Assembly: GCF_900605495.1 (NCBI RefSeq) | Contig: NZ_LR027603.1 | Coordinates: 1,737,997 to 1,801,996 of the forward strand | Source of the DNA: Bacilliculturomica massiliensis | GTDB taxonomy: Bacteria; Bacillota; Clostridia; Peptostreptococcales; Anaerovoracaceae | Length of the DNA stretch: 64,000 nucleotides | Reading direction: 5' to 3' | Part shown: positions 42,394 to 50,509 of the stretch, piece by piece | How the letters are laid out: the number at the start of each line of letters is the position of its first letter | Numbering within the stretch: the first letter of the stretch is position 1 | The notes under the pieces: model-generated | The model's input: only the letters and a program-made list of their open reading frames with translations | Databases searched by the model: none | What the model was told of the DNA's origin: nothing | Translations under genes and position numbers: made by a program

Positions 42394-43128
42394 TTATTTA
42401 TTCCGCCCGCCGCCGTCTGCCATCTTAAAACCGATGCCCCACACGGTCTTGATGTATTCTCTCCCGGGATTCAGCCTGCCCAGCTTGTTTCTGATATTGC
42501 TGATATGCACGTTCACCGTGTTGTCCTCGCCGTAGTATTCGCCGCCCCAGCCGTGAGTATACAGCGCTTCCCGCGTAAACACGCGGTCCGGATCGGACAT
42601 CAGCAGCCACAGCAGATCGAACTCCGTAGCCGTCAGCGTCAGCGGAGCTCCTGCCGCTTCCGCCCGGCGGCTCAGACGGTCCAGACGCAGATCGCAGAAA
42701 GTCAGGTACCGGTCCGTTTCCTCCTTCGCCTCCGCCCTGGGCGCAAACTTCCGGAAACGGCGCAGCTGCGCCTCCACTCTGGCCAGCACCTCCGCCGCCT
42801 CAAAGGGTTTGGTCATATAATCGTCGGCGCCCAGAGACAGGGCGGACACCTTGTCCTCCAGCGCCGTTCGAGCCGAGATGACGATGACCGGCGTCACATT
42901 TTCCTCCCCTCTGATCTCCCGCAGAAACTCTTCTCCCGACAGACCCGGAAGCATGAGATCCAACAGGATCAGATCGAAAGACTCCACAGACAGCCTCAGT
43001 CTGCCCTCGCTGCCTGAGAAAGCCCCTTCTGTCCGGTATCCCTTCTTCGACAGGATCGTGCGCAGAAGGCGGTTGATGTCCTCATCGTCCTCCATGACCA
43101 GTATTTTGTACTCTTCCAAACCTACCAC
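42394..43128 (-). CDS. OmpR-family response regulator
   Basis: A 244-residue regulator. The receiver domain (about 7-120) has the acidic pocket MEDDED, the phosphoacceptor in LILLDLMLPGLSG, VISARTA and the conserved Lys in MTKPFE. The winged-helix domain (about 145-238) has LTATEFDLLWLLMSDPDRVFTREALY and TVNVHISNIRNKLG. It is cytosolic and partners the histidine kinase encoded at 39370-40320. The start is uncertain: the frame opens with GTG 43128, and TTG three codons later lies closer behind a G-rich site. The gap after it suggests the ABC genes have their own promoter. Confidence 0.93.
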   Translation of the reverse strand: MVGLEEYKILVMEDDEDINRLLRTILSKKGYRTEGAFSGSEGRLRLSVESFDLILLDLMLPGLSGEEFLREIRGEENVTPVIVISARTALEDKVSALSLGADDYMTKPFEAAEVLARVEAQLRRFRKFAPRAEAKEETDRYLTFCDLRLDRLSRRAEAAGAPLTLTATEFDLLWLLMSDPDRVFTREALYTHGWGGEYYGEDNTVNVHISNIRNKLGRLNPGREYIKTVWGIGFKMADGGGRNK

Positions 43129-43357
43129 CCCACTTAGTCTATATATCCCTATCCGTTATCCGTTCAATGCCCATATCCGCACGGCGACTCCCGGGTGCAG
43201 CTCCTGAATGCGGCTCCCTGATCTCTCCCGCATACGGCCGGCGCACCGCACAGCATGCCCCCTGCTCCGGCCGCCGCAGCCCGCAGTTTCCCGATGTCTT
43301 TTCCCCGCAAATATGGAAATACTGTGCCCGGTATCCGGAACACAGTATCGACGCTCA

Positions 43358-43900
43358 CTATTCGGCTTCTTTTCTTCTGAGCCGCTTTGTGTGTTTCTTG
43401 AAATGAAGGCCCAGCACAGTCACGCTGATCCCCTGGGCAATGAAATAGATCCCCAGAAGCAGTACGGTGGCTGTTTTCCCGGTGATGGGCCGGGCAAAGC
43501 AGCTGATCCCCACCACCGCGGCCAGAAGCCCGAAGGTCAGCCCAAGTCTCCAGTTTCGCTCCCCGAATCCCTTCACCACAATGGCCTGCAGAGCGTGCAT
43601 AGTGCCGGAAAAGAGCAGCCACATGCCGAAAAATATGGGCACCACAGCTTCAGTGGCCAGCAGATTGGCCAGAACAGGCACCGACAGGACCAGCGTCACC
43701 GCGCCGTCTGCCAGCACATAGCCTGAGGCGTAGCCCTGGCGTTTTTCCGTAGCGCAGCTGGCGATGCTCATTACCCCGTGGATCAGCATAGCGATCCCCA
43801 GTACAAAAGCCATGGCCGCGTAAGTGGTCCCCGACCGGATAATGCAGTAAATTCCGGTCAATGTCAGGATGACGCCGGAAATTATCGTTACAAGTTTCAT
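43358..43900 (-). CDS. HdeD family membrane protein (DUF308)
   Basis: A 180-residue protein with six membrane helices arranged as three similar pairs (GVILTLTGIYCII, ALVLGIAMLIHGVMSI-like, PIFFGMWLLFSGTMHALQAI, TVLLLGIYFIAQGISV), as in the HdeD/DUF308 family. In Escherichia coli HdeD aids acid resistance; the biochemical role of clostridial members is unknown. The tail is basic (HFKKHTKRLRRK). It is monocistronic with its own strong promoter at 43950-43922. A hairpin (about 43319-43348, ATACTGTG/CACAGTAT) follows its stop codon and may act as a weak terminator. Confidence 0.88.
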   Translation of the reverse strand: MKLVTIISGVILTLTGIYCIIRSGTTYAAMAFVLGIAMLIHGVMSIASCATEKRQGYASGYVLADGAVTLVLSVPVLANLLATEAVVPIFFGMWLLFSGTMHALQAIVVKGFGERNWRLGLTFGLLAAVVGISCFARPITGKTATVLLLGIYFIAQGISVTVLGLHFKKHTKRLRRKEAE

Positions 43901-43921
43901 ATTATCCTATCCTCCATCGAC

Positions 43922-43950
43922 ATTATACCGGTCTTCACGATTTCCGTCAA
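43922..43950 (-). promoter_or_regulatory. Promoter of the HdeD-like gene
   Basis: TTGACG (43950-43945), 17 bp, TATAAT (43927-43922), with GGAGG in the very short leader. Confidence 0.82.
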
Positions 43951-43992
43951 CAGAAAGCGACAGAACCGGCCCCTCCGCAGTCCGGCCGCCGG

Positions 43993-44014
43993 CCGTCAGA
44001 CGGCCGTCTGACGG
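43993..44014. repeat. Perfect 22-bp palindrome
   Basis: CCGTCAGACGG followed by its own complement, in the gap between the ABC importer ATPase and the HdeD promoter. A near-copy of the half-site follows (CTGTCTGAG). It may be a terminator hairpin without a T run for the importer operon. Confidence 0.6.
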
Positions 44015-44065
44015 CTGTCTGAGAGCCGGTTGTTCCAGTCAGGTCCACAGGCCGGAAAAAAGAAC

Positions 44066-44971
44066 TCACCGACTGTAGACCAGCCTGGCCTCCACCGGCT
44101 GACCGGAAAACTCCCACAGCCGGTCGCCCAGAAATCCGGCGTCTTTTCTGTCGTGGGTGACCAGCACCACCGTGCTGCCTTTCTTCTTCCACTCAGCGGA
44201 CAGGGCCGCCATGACCCGCATCTTCAGCGCGTCGTCCAGGCCCTTGAACGGCTCGTCCATGAGCAGCAGCATCCCGCCCCGGCCTGCGCCGCCTGCCGGG
44301 CTGCATGGGCAGTCCTGGCGCTCCGGCCCGGCAAACTGCCCACGGCCTTCACATTCCCGGTCTCTAACATATTCCGCGCTGTCTGCGTAGAGCAGAACCC
44401 GTCCGATAGCCGCCCTCCGCCGCATTCCTCCGGAGAGCTTCTCCGGATAATAATCTCCAAATCCGGACAGTTCCAGCAGACTCAGAAGTTCTTCCAGCCT
44501 TTCTTCTGCCTGCTGACCTTCCGCTTCCCGTGGCAGTACCAGCCGCATGTTCTCCCTCACCGTGAGCCAGGGCAGCAGCCGGTCTTCCTGAAAGAGGATC
44601 GCTGCCGACGGATCCCGTTCCGCCGTTTTTTCCCTTTTGACTGTTTTTTCCCGTTTCACTGGATTCATCGTTTCCGAGCCGTCCGCTGGTCCTGTCGGTC
44701 TTATCTCTTTCGCGCCCTCCGGTCTCGCGGAGCCGCCGCCCGGCTCCGCGAAGCCTTTGAACACGATGCTGCCGCCGTCCGGCTCCGCCAGCCCGGCGAT
44801 CATCCGCAGCAGCGTAGTCTTTCCGCATCCTGACGGTCCGGTGAGCACGGTCACCGCGCCTCTTTCGATATCGAAAGAGAATCCGTCGTAGAGCGGCAGT
44901 TCCCCGTACGCCTTCCTCAGATGGCGTATCTCCACGGCCGCGTCCTTTACCCTGTTCTTTTCTACATCCAT
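44066..44971 (-). CDS. ABC transporter ATPase (nitrate/sulfonate/taurine type) with two inserts
   Basis: A 301-residue ATPase like SsuB/TauB. Walker A GPSGCGKT is at 45-52, the Q-loop FQEDRLLPW at 127-135, the signature LSGGM at 179-183, Walker B LLLMDEP at 235-241, and H-loop VTHD later. Two stretches are not part of the fold: about 74-122, before the Q-loop, with the repeated VKREKT, and about 196-232, between the signature helix and Walker B, Cys/Gly/Arg-rich. Family members are about 250 residues. Both inserts fall in surface loops, so activity is possible. It overlaps the permease gene by 10 nt and is last in the operon. Confidence 0.88.
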   Translation of the reverse strand: MDVEKNRVKDAAVEIRHLRKAYGELPLYDGFSFDIERGAVTVLTGPSGCGKTTLLRMIAGLAEPDGGSIVFKGFAEPGGGSARPEGAKEIRPTGPADGSETMNPVKREKTVKREKTAERDPSAAILFQEDRLLPWLTVRENMRLVLPREAEGQQAEERLEELLSLLELSGFGDYYPEKLSGGMRRRAAIGRVLLYADSAEYVRDRECEGRGQFAGPERQDCPCSPAGGAGRGGMLLLMDEPFKGLDDALKMRVMAALSAEWKKKGSTVVLVTHDRKDAGFLGDRLWEFSGQPVEARLVYSR

Positions 44972-45714
44972 TTCAGCGCCTCCCTCACCCCTTTCTCAAA
45001 GAGAATGGACAGAATGATGATGGCGATGGTCCAGGCAAACAGCCGGTCGGCTTCCAGATAGACCTTGGCCGTAAGAAGCTGATATCCCATAGAATGGGCG
45101 GGGCTGGCCAGCACTTCAGCCGCCACCACCGCTTTCCACGAAAGTCCGGAAATCAGACTGAGGGCGGCCTTTATGTTGGCGGAGATCGCCGGCAGGTACA
45201 CCTGCCGCAGCCGTTTGCGAAAGTCGATGCGATAAGCCCGGCAGAGCTCCAGATATTCTTCTCCGATACTGTCCAGACCCTCCAGCAGATTGGTGTGTAC
45301 CACAGGATAACACATCAGGAAACAGGCAAAGACCGGCACTAAGCCGGAGACCATGCAGAGAATGGCAAAGAGGATCACCGACATCACGGGCATCGCCTTG
45401 AAGGCCGCGGCCACCCCTCCCAGAAGCATTCGCACAAAGGGAACGAAATACGCCAGCACCGCGCTGACCGCCCCAGCCGCAAAGGACAGCGCCATGCCAG
45501 ACAGCACTCTGCCCAGCGTCACCGCCGTATCCACATAGAATTCCCCCGTACCCAGCATGGAGACCAGGACTTCCGCCGTATGAAAAGGAGAAGGTACAAT
45601 GTAGTCCTTCTCCATCACCATATAGACCGCCTGCCAGATCAGCAGCCAAAACAAGCCGATCATCAGAGCCCTGACGGGTCCGCCGGCATTAATAAACGTA
45701 GTAGAACGTTTCAT
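44962..45714 (-). CDS. ABC transporter permease (SsuC/TauC type)
   Basis: A 250-residue permease with six membrane segments of the binding-protein-dependent inner-membrane component family. The EAA-like loop is in EYLELCRAYRIDFRKRLRQVYLPAISANIKAAL, in the second half. Its gene overlaps the binding-protein gene by 26 nt upstream and the ATPase gene by 10 nt downstream, a fully coupled import operon. AGGAGG precedes ATG 45714 by 11 nt. The substrate may be a sulfonate, thiamine precursor or similar small organic; this is inferred from family resemblance only. Confidence 0.9.
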   Translation of the reverse strand: MKRSTTFINAGGPVRALMIGLFWLLIWQAVYMVMEKDYIVPSPFHTAEVLVSMLGTGEFYVDTAVTLGRVLSGMALSFAAGAVSAVLAYFVPFVRMLLGGVAAAFKAMPVMSVILFAILCMVSGLVPVFACFLMCYPVVHTNLLEGLDSIGEEYLELCRAYRIDFRKRLRQVYLPAISANIKAALSLISGLSWKAVVAAEVLASPAHSMGYQLLTAKVYLEADRLFAWTIAIIILSILFEKGVREALKWM

Positions 45715-46705
45715 CCGGAAGCTTTCCTCCTAACGACTTTGGCTCCATCTCAAATAATATCTGATAGAAAGGCTCCAGCGCCGCTTTCGCATCGCCGCAC
45801 GACAGGAAAATGATATTGCACCGCGGAATGGCCTTCTCAGCCACGGCCGCGTCCGCAGCGATCCCCGCATCTGCGATCATCTGCGCCGCCTCCGCGGGGT
45901 TCTGATTTACAAAGTTGACCGCCTCCTCATAATCCCGCAGGAAGATCTGCAGATCTTCCGACCGGTCGTCGATCATCGACCTGGAGGCGATGGTCACGCC
46001 CATAGGCAGCTCCTGTCCGTAAGTTTCCTTCCAGATGGCGTTGAGATCCGCCGCCACTCTCATATCAGGATTTTTCCCGGTGGTCACGGTCACAAAGGGC
46101 TCCGGCAGCAGCGCCACCGCTCCTTCCTCAACGGAAGCAGACGAGGCTACGTCGCTGTGATTTGCCAGCCACTGGATATTGACGTCCGATTCAGCCAGTC
46201 CCGCGTCCGCCAGCAGCCTGCGCAGAATGTATTCCGGCGCTCCGCCCTGCCCGCTGGCATAGATGGTCTTGCCCCTGAGATCGGACAGCCCGTTCACCGC
46301 CGTTCCGTTTTCCAGCACGTATAGAACGCCGCCGGTATTCACCGCCGCCAGTCCGACCTTGCCTTCCGTCTTGTTGTACAGGATCGAAGCCATGTTGGAC
46401 GGCACCGCGGCCACGTCCACCTCGCCGGAGGTCACCTTCCCGACCACCTCGTCGGGACTCTGGTACACGGTGATCTTGTAGTTCTCGTTATCCATGAGCG
46501 GGGCCATTCCCATGCCTGTGGGTCCGTTCAGCGCCGCGATCCTGATGGGCTGCGATACCGAGGCCTGTCCGCCCTGATCCTGCCCGCCCGATCCGCCTGC
46601 TCTTTCCCCCTGGTCCTGCCCGCCGCAGCCGCCGAGGGCCGCCGCCAGCGCCAGCAGCACAGCCGCCGTCATTGTGATCCTTCTCATCCATTTACTCTTT
46701 TTCAT
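45689..46705 (-). CDS. ABC transporter substrate-binding lipoprotein
   Basis: A 338-residue lipoprotein. The signal peptide ends in a lipobox with Cys27 (LAAALGGC), then a Gly/Gln-rich linker. The body is of the NMT1/SsuA-like periplasmic-binding type: PIRIAALNGPTGMGMAPLM, SPDEVVGKVTSGEVDVAAVPSN, LRGKTIYASGQGGAPEYILRRLL in part. It delivers the ligand to the permease encoded downstream. AGGAGGTAAATA gives a strong start within the last codons of dinB (14-nt overlap), so dinB and the importer are probably one transcript. Confidence 0.92.
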   Translation of the reverse strand: MKKSKWMRRITMTAAVLLALAAALGGCGGQDQGERAGGSGGQDQGGQASVSQPIRIAALNGPTGMGMAPLMDNENYKITVYQSPDEVVGKVTSGEVDVAAVPSNMASILYNKTEGKVGLAAVNTGGVLYVLENGTAVNGLSDLRGKTIYASGQGGAPEYILRRLLADAGLAESDVNIQWLANHSDVASSASVEEGAVALLPEPFVTVTTGKNPDMRVAADLNAIWKETYGQELPMGVTIASRSMIDDRSEDLQIFLRDYEEAVNFVNQNPAEAAQMIADAGIAADAAVAEKAIPRCNIIFLSCGDAKAALEPFYQILFEMEPKSLGGKLPDETFYYVY

Positions 46706-47927
46706 TATTTACCTCCTCTTCTTCGTACAGCTCGATGCCGATGTCATTCTTCACGATACCGCCGAAGGTTATGGCGCTGCCGCCGTATTTTGCCCGAATG
46801 GAATCCATCGTCCTCTCCACCTTCTCCTGCTTTTCCCGGTCCCTGCTCCCCGCTGTAAAAAGGGACAGCTGTTCGGCGCTGTCCTCAGGGCACAGCGAGA
46901 TCGCCGTCACCGTGATCAGCCGGATGGGTTTATCCGGATTCCAGCTTGCAGAGATGAGCTCCATGGCCGCCCTGGCGATCTCCTCGCCCAGATTGGTGGT
47001 CATATCCAGCTGCTTCTGCCTTGAGATCGTCTTGAAATCAGGGTCCCTGATGTCCACTTTCACCCCGCCGCACTTCAGCCCGTGGCCCCGCAGTCGGGTA
47101 GACACCTTGTCCGCCAACGCCGTGACCGCCGTCCGGCAGTCGGAAAGCCCCAGCAGATTCCTCCGGAAGGTCATTCCATTTCCCACTGACTTGACCTCCT
47201 GACGCTCCCGATACAGCGCCACGGGGCTTTCATCCTCGCCCCGGGCGTAATCGCACAGCTGACCGCCCTGCTTCCCAAGCACAGAGACCAGCAGCCTCCG
47301 GTCGGCGGCCGCCAGATCGCCGATGGTGCGGATACCCATTCTGATCAGTTTATCCGCCGTGGCCTGCCCCACAAAAAAAAGCTCCCGCACGGGCATGGGC
47401 CACAGGATGTCTTTATAATTCTCCCGGGAGATCACCGTGGTAGCGTCGGGCTTTTTGTATTCGCTTCCCATCTTGGCGAAGATCTTATTGAATGAGACGC
47501 CCACCGAAAGGGTCAGACCCAGTTCGGATCTTACTGTGGATCGGATCTCGTCGGCGATCTTTTCTCCTGAGCCGAATAGATTTAAGCTGGCCGACACGTC
47601 AAGCCACGATTCATCGATGCTGAAAGGCTCGACCATGTCCGTATACCGCTGATAAATGTCGTTGATCATCAGGGAATACTCCCGGTAGCGATCGTGATGT
47701 GGACGCACCAGTCTCAGCTCCGGACATTTTTTTCTGGCCTGCCAGACCGTTTCCGCCGTGACGACGCCAAAGGCCTTGGCCTTCTCATTTTTTGCCAATA
47801 TAATGCCGTGTCTGTTGTCCGGACTCCCGCACACCGCCACCGGCAGCCCTTTCAGGTCCGGACGTGAAAGAAGCTCTACAGATGCGTAAAAGCCGTTCAT
47901 ATCACAGTGCAAAATTGTTCGCTCCAT
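46692..47927 (-). CDS. dinB: DNA polymerase IV, Y family
   Basis: A 411-residue translesion polymerase. The catalytic residues are in ILHCDMNGFYASVE (about 5-18) and FSIDESWLDV (about 102-111). The helix-hairpin-helix region is at about 180-210 and the little-finger domain follows. A clamp-binding QLSLF motif lies near residue 366. The family copies past damaged bases without proofreading. AAGGGGG precedes ATG 47927. No LexA box was recognised upstream. The 3' end overlaps the importer operon by 14 nt, an odd functional partner. Confidence 0.93.
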   Translation of the reverse strand: MERTILHCDMNGFYASVELLSRPDLKGLPVAVCGSPDNRHGIILAKNEKAKAFGVVTAETVWQARKKCPELRLVRPHHDRYREYSLMINDIYQRYTDMVEPFSIDESWLDVSASLNLFGSGEKIADEIRSTVRSELGLTLSVGVSFNKIFAKMGSEYKKPDATTVISRENYKDILWPMPVRELFFVGQATADKLIRMGIRTIGDLAAADRRLLVSVLGKQGGQLCDYARGEDESPVALYRERQEVKSVGNGMTFRRNLLGLSDCRTAVTALADKVSTRLRGHGLKCGGVKVDIRDPDFKTISRQKQLDMTTNLGEEIARAAMELISASWNPDKPIRLITVTAISLCPEDSAEQLSLFTAGSRDREKQEKVERTMDSIRAKYGGSAITFGGIVKNDIGIELYEEEEVNNEKE

Positions 47928-48095
47928 ACAAACCCCCTTCCCTATTTTACACGCACTTCCCCGCCGTTACAAGAGCCCGGGACTGTGACGGCCAAAAAAA
48001 TCCCCCGCAGATCTTCGACAAAATGTTTCCGGATTTTCTCCGCACATTTCTTCATTAATTCTCTCGTACCTGTGGTTATTCTCTCCGAAATCCTG

Positions 48096-48136
48096 TATAA
48101 TTGAATGTAGGGTACGACTCTCGCGGGCGCGCCCGC
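48096..48136 (+). promoter_or_regulatory. Possible promoter and leader hairpin of the stress protein gene
   Basis: TATAAT at 48096-48101 with a poor -35 (TGGTTA, 17 bp away). A perfect 14-bp palindrome GCGGGCGCGCCCGC at 48123-48136 lies in the leader. Nothing else is seen in the 298-nt gap 47928-48225. Confidence 0.35.
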
Positions 48137-48225
48137 AGTCAGGGCCCTGCGATACAAATGTTATAGCATGATTCTTTCATCCGGCAGAGCCACTTCCTGC
48201 CGGTCCAAACGGGGGTAGCAGCAAA

Positions 48226-48606
48226 ATGAAAAACGTGATGGTCTGCGTGACGCAGCAGCGAAACTGCGAACGTCTGATCCAATTCGGCTACAATTTTCTG
48301 GGCGAAGAAAAGGGGGATTTATTCGTCGTACACGTCATAGGAAAACAGTATAAATTTCTGGGGACCGCCAAGGACGGCGACGCTCTGGAATATCTGTACG
48401 AGATCGCGCACGATTACGGCGCCAGCCTTACCGTTCTCCGCTCTGACGACATACTGAAGACGCTGGTGGAACAGGTCATGAAAAATAATATCACCCACGT
48501 CATCATGGGTGAATCCGGAAAGGAAAGCGGCAACAGCGATACGATCATCGCACAGCTGGCCAACAAAATTCTGGGAAGCGCGGAAGTCATCGTTGTGCCG
48601 GCCTGA
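48226..48606 (+). CDS. Universal stress protein-type domain protein
   Basis: A 126-residue single-domain protein resembling the universal stress/KdpD-linker USP domain. VMVCVTQQRNCERLIQFGYNF is at the start, LFVVHVIG gives the first strand, and THVIMGESGKESG the nucleotide-loop region near 95-107. It then ends ILGSAEVIVVPA. The loop is GESGKESG, not the canonical GxxGxxG-9-GS, so ATP binding is uncertain. The role is probably signalling or stress. It is followed by a strong terminator, hence monocistronic. Confidence 0.8.
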   Translation: MKNVMVCVTQQRNCERLIQFGYNFLGEEKGDLFVVHVIGKQYKFLGTAKDGDALEYLYEIAHDYGASLTVLRSDDILKTLVEQVMKNNITHVIMGESGKESGNSDTIIAQLANKILGSAEVIVVPA

Positions 48607-48693
48607 TATGCGCAGATAAAGCGGATATCGACAGTAAAATTGACAAAGGAAAAAGAATATCCGGCCCTGTCTGCGGGCCGGAATGAAAAAAGC

Positions 48694-48735
48694 GGTCTGA
48701 AATCCGGCTCGACCTGTGATTTCAGACCATTTTTG
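48694..48735 (+). terminator. Terminator of the stress protein gene
   Basis: GGTCTGAAATC (48694-48704) pairs perfectly with GATTTCAGACC (48718-48728), followed by ATTTTTG. A second small hairpin CCGGCCC/GGGCCGG precedes it at 48661-48681. Confidence 0.88.
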
Positions 48736-48866
48736 TGCGGTATAAGATTCTTGTGCGGCACGAACAGTAGCTTCAATTGACAAGAATAGAATTTCACTCT
48801 CAGCCGACGCCTTCCGGAGGTGGACAGCCCCTCCTCCGCACCGATAAAAGAAAGGAACCAGAACCT

Positions 48867-49619
48867 ATGAAAAAAATACTTGTGGCAGGGCCGGACGATC
48901 CTCAGAAATGTACGAAAAACTGCGTCGACGCGGCGGCCCTGTTGGGACTGAATCCCTTCGTCTCCCTGGATCCCGCCGCTCTGGATCAGTGCGGCGCTGT
49001 CATCTTTCCCGGAGGATTTCCCGACATCGCCCCCAGCCGGTGGGGCGAGGCAGAAAACGGCAGCCGCGACGTGGACCCCGAGCTGGACAGGCAGCAGCTT
49101 GAAATGATCGAAGGGGCCATCGCGCGCGGCCTTCCTCTCATGGGGATCTGCCGCGGCATGCAGCTTCTCAACGTCTATTTTGGCGGAAGTCTCATCCAGC
49201 ATATCCGCTGCGAAGACATCCACCGCTACGTGGAAAATACAGAGACCGTACACGACTCTGTCTGTACTCCCGGCCTCTTCCTCCACAGTCTTTACGGGGA
49301 CCGCGCAGTGATCAATACCAAGCACCATCAGGCGGTCCGCAGGCTGGCCGACGGCTTTTCCGCGGCCCAGACCTGGTTCAGCGACGAAATCACGGCGGCT
49401 GAGCAGAAAGCCTGGCTGGACCGATGCGGGATGGGCCCATCCTCCCCATCCCACCCCATCGAAGGCACAGACGACTGCATCATCGAAGCCATCGTTCACC
49501 GATCGCTGCCCGTCTTCGGCCTGCAGTGGCACCCGGAAAACATGGTGCTGACACCCACCGAAGGCGCGGCAGACGCCGAACCGCTCTTCCGGTATTTTGT
49601 CTCCCTTATGACGGCATAG
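48867..49619 (+). CDS. Gamma-glutamyl-gamma-aminobutyrate hydrolase family protein (peptidase C26)
   Basis: A 250-residue class I glutamine amidotransferase-fold hydrolase. The nucleophile is Cys95 in LMGICRGMQLLNV; the His and Glu of the triad are in LQWHPEN near the C-terminus. Relatives such as PuuD split gamma-glutamyl-GABA in putrescine breakdown, and others act on gamma-glutamyl amino acids. No other putrescine gene is near, so the substrate is open. ATG 48867 starts the conserved domain behind AAAGGA. The upstream extension to 48777 reads through the post-terminator spacer. Confidence 0.9.
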   Translation: MKKILVAGPDDPQKCTKNCVDAAALLGLNPFVSLDPAALDQCGAVIFPGGFPDIAPSRWGEAENGSRDVDPELDRQQLEMIEGAIARGLPLMGICRGMQLLNVYFGGSLIQHIRCEDIHRYVENTETVHDSVCTPGLFLHSLYGDRAVINTKHHQAVRRLADGFSAAQTWFSDEITAAEQKAWLDRCGMGPSSPSHPIEGTDDCIIEAIVHRSLPVFGLQWHPENMVLTPTEGAADAEPLFRYFVSLMTA

Positions 49620-49662
49620 CCGGGCGGACGGCTGTCGGTTCCCTGCGGAGTGCGGGTACTCC

Positions 49663-49866
49663 GGGGCTGCGGTATCTGGCTGGCGGCGGGTGTCCTGGGG
49701 CTGGTGATATCTGGCCGGTGGCGGGTCTCCCCCGGGGCTGGCGGTATCTGGCCGGTGGCGGGTCTCCCGGGACTGGTGATATCTGGCCGGCAGTGGGTCC
49801 CCCCGGGACTGGTGATATCTGGCCGGTGGCGGGTCCTCAGGACCGTTATATCTGATTGGCGGCGGA
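49663..49866. repeat. Minisatellite, about six units of 34-37 nt
   Basis: Tandem units built on GGGGCTGGTGATATCTGGCC followed by GGTGGCGGGTCTCCC, degenerate at both ends. It lies directly after the peptidase gene and outside any supported gene. Unit spacing varies by one to three bases, so no frame is kept. Confidence 0.85.
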
Positions 49867-50005
49867 GCTGTCGCAGTTATTAATATCCTGCAGGCGACGG
49901 ATCGCCTGTCCGTCGCCTGCAGACAGCCCATCGGCCGCCGGTCTCTGTTGAATGCTTTGCACCGTTGGGCTTTCAGTACCTGGCCGGCGGCTGATTCTGA
50001 TCACG

Positions 50006-50178
50006 AATAGGCGAAATACAGATTTTTTTCTCAATCTCACCGAAAAAGAGCTTCCAAATAGGTGAGAATCATTATTTTATTAAGTTTTCGCCCATTTTAT
50101 GTAAAATATTGGTTAATATCTGTTGCTTTCTACGTGAATATAGGTGATATTTAATTTTTTTTGTCATTTTCACCTATC
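50006..50178. repeat. Three AT-rich inverted-repeat modules with GGYGA boxes
   Basis: Six copies of an ATAGGYGA-like box alternate in orientation: plus at 50006, 50057 and 50138; minus at 50043, 50095 and 50178. In each of the three pairs the GG of the first box and the CC of the second are exactly 30 bp apart. The sequence between and around them is strongly AT-rich against GC-rich surroundings. No gene or promoter explains it. Confidence 0.7.
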
Positions 50179-50257
50179 CTGCGGTCCGATCTTCAAACGA
50201 TCAACCCATCAAACCATCTAGCAGTTAAGCGGTCCAGCTATCCAGCTCTCCCTGCAT

Positions 50258-50420
50258 CCGACCAGCGGCCGCCCATTTAGGACATGCAGCCATTCGAGAT
50301 ATGCAGCCCTCTCGGGATATGCCCCCCTCCCAGGATATGCAGCCATTCGGGAAACGCAGCCCTCCCAGGAAACGCAGCCCGCTTGCGAAATGCAACCACT
50401 TAAGATATGCAGCCCACTCA
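50258..50420. repeat. Minisatellite of 17-18 nt units
   Basis: About nine degenerate units based on ATATGCAGCCATTCGGG, nearly all 18 nt apart. Distinct in sequence from the array at 49663. It ends shortly before the terminator of the Na/Pi transporter gene. The whole gap 49620-50509 has no convincing gene. Confidence 0.8.
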
Positions 50421-50470
50421 GAATATGATCAGAAAAAGATATGGCGGGTGAAACAGAAGCAGAAGGATCG

Positions 50471-50508
50471 AAAAAGGCCGGCCGCAGTTTTCTGCAGCCG
50501 GCCTTTTT
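50471..50508 (-). terminator. Terminator of the Na/Pi cotransporter gene
   Basis: AAAAAGGCCGGC-CGCAG-TTTT-CTGCA-GCCGGCCTTTTT hairpin directly behind the stop codon, with A/T tracts on both sides so it works on either strand. Confidence 0.9.
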
Positions 50509-50509
50509 C

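Noticed and set aside
49663-49866. Possible CRISPR array
   Set aside because: Units are contiguous and similar throughout, with no unique spacers, and no cas gene is present.
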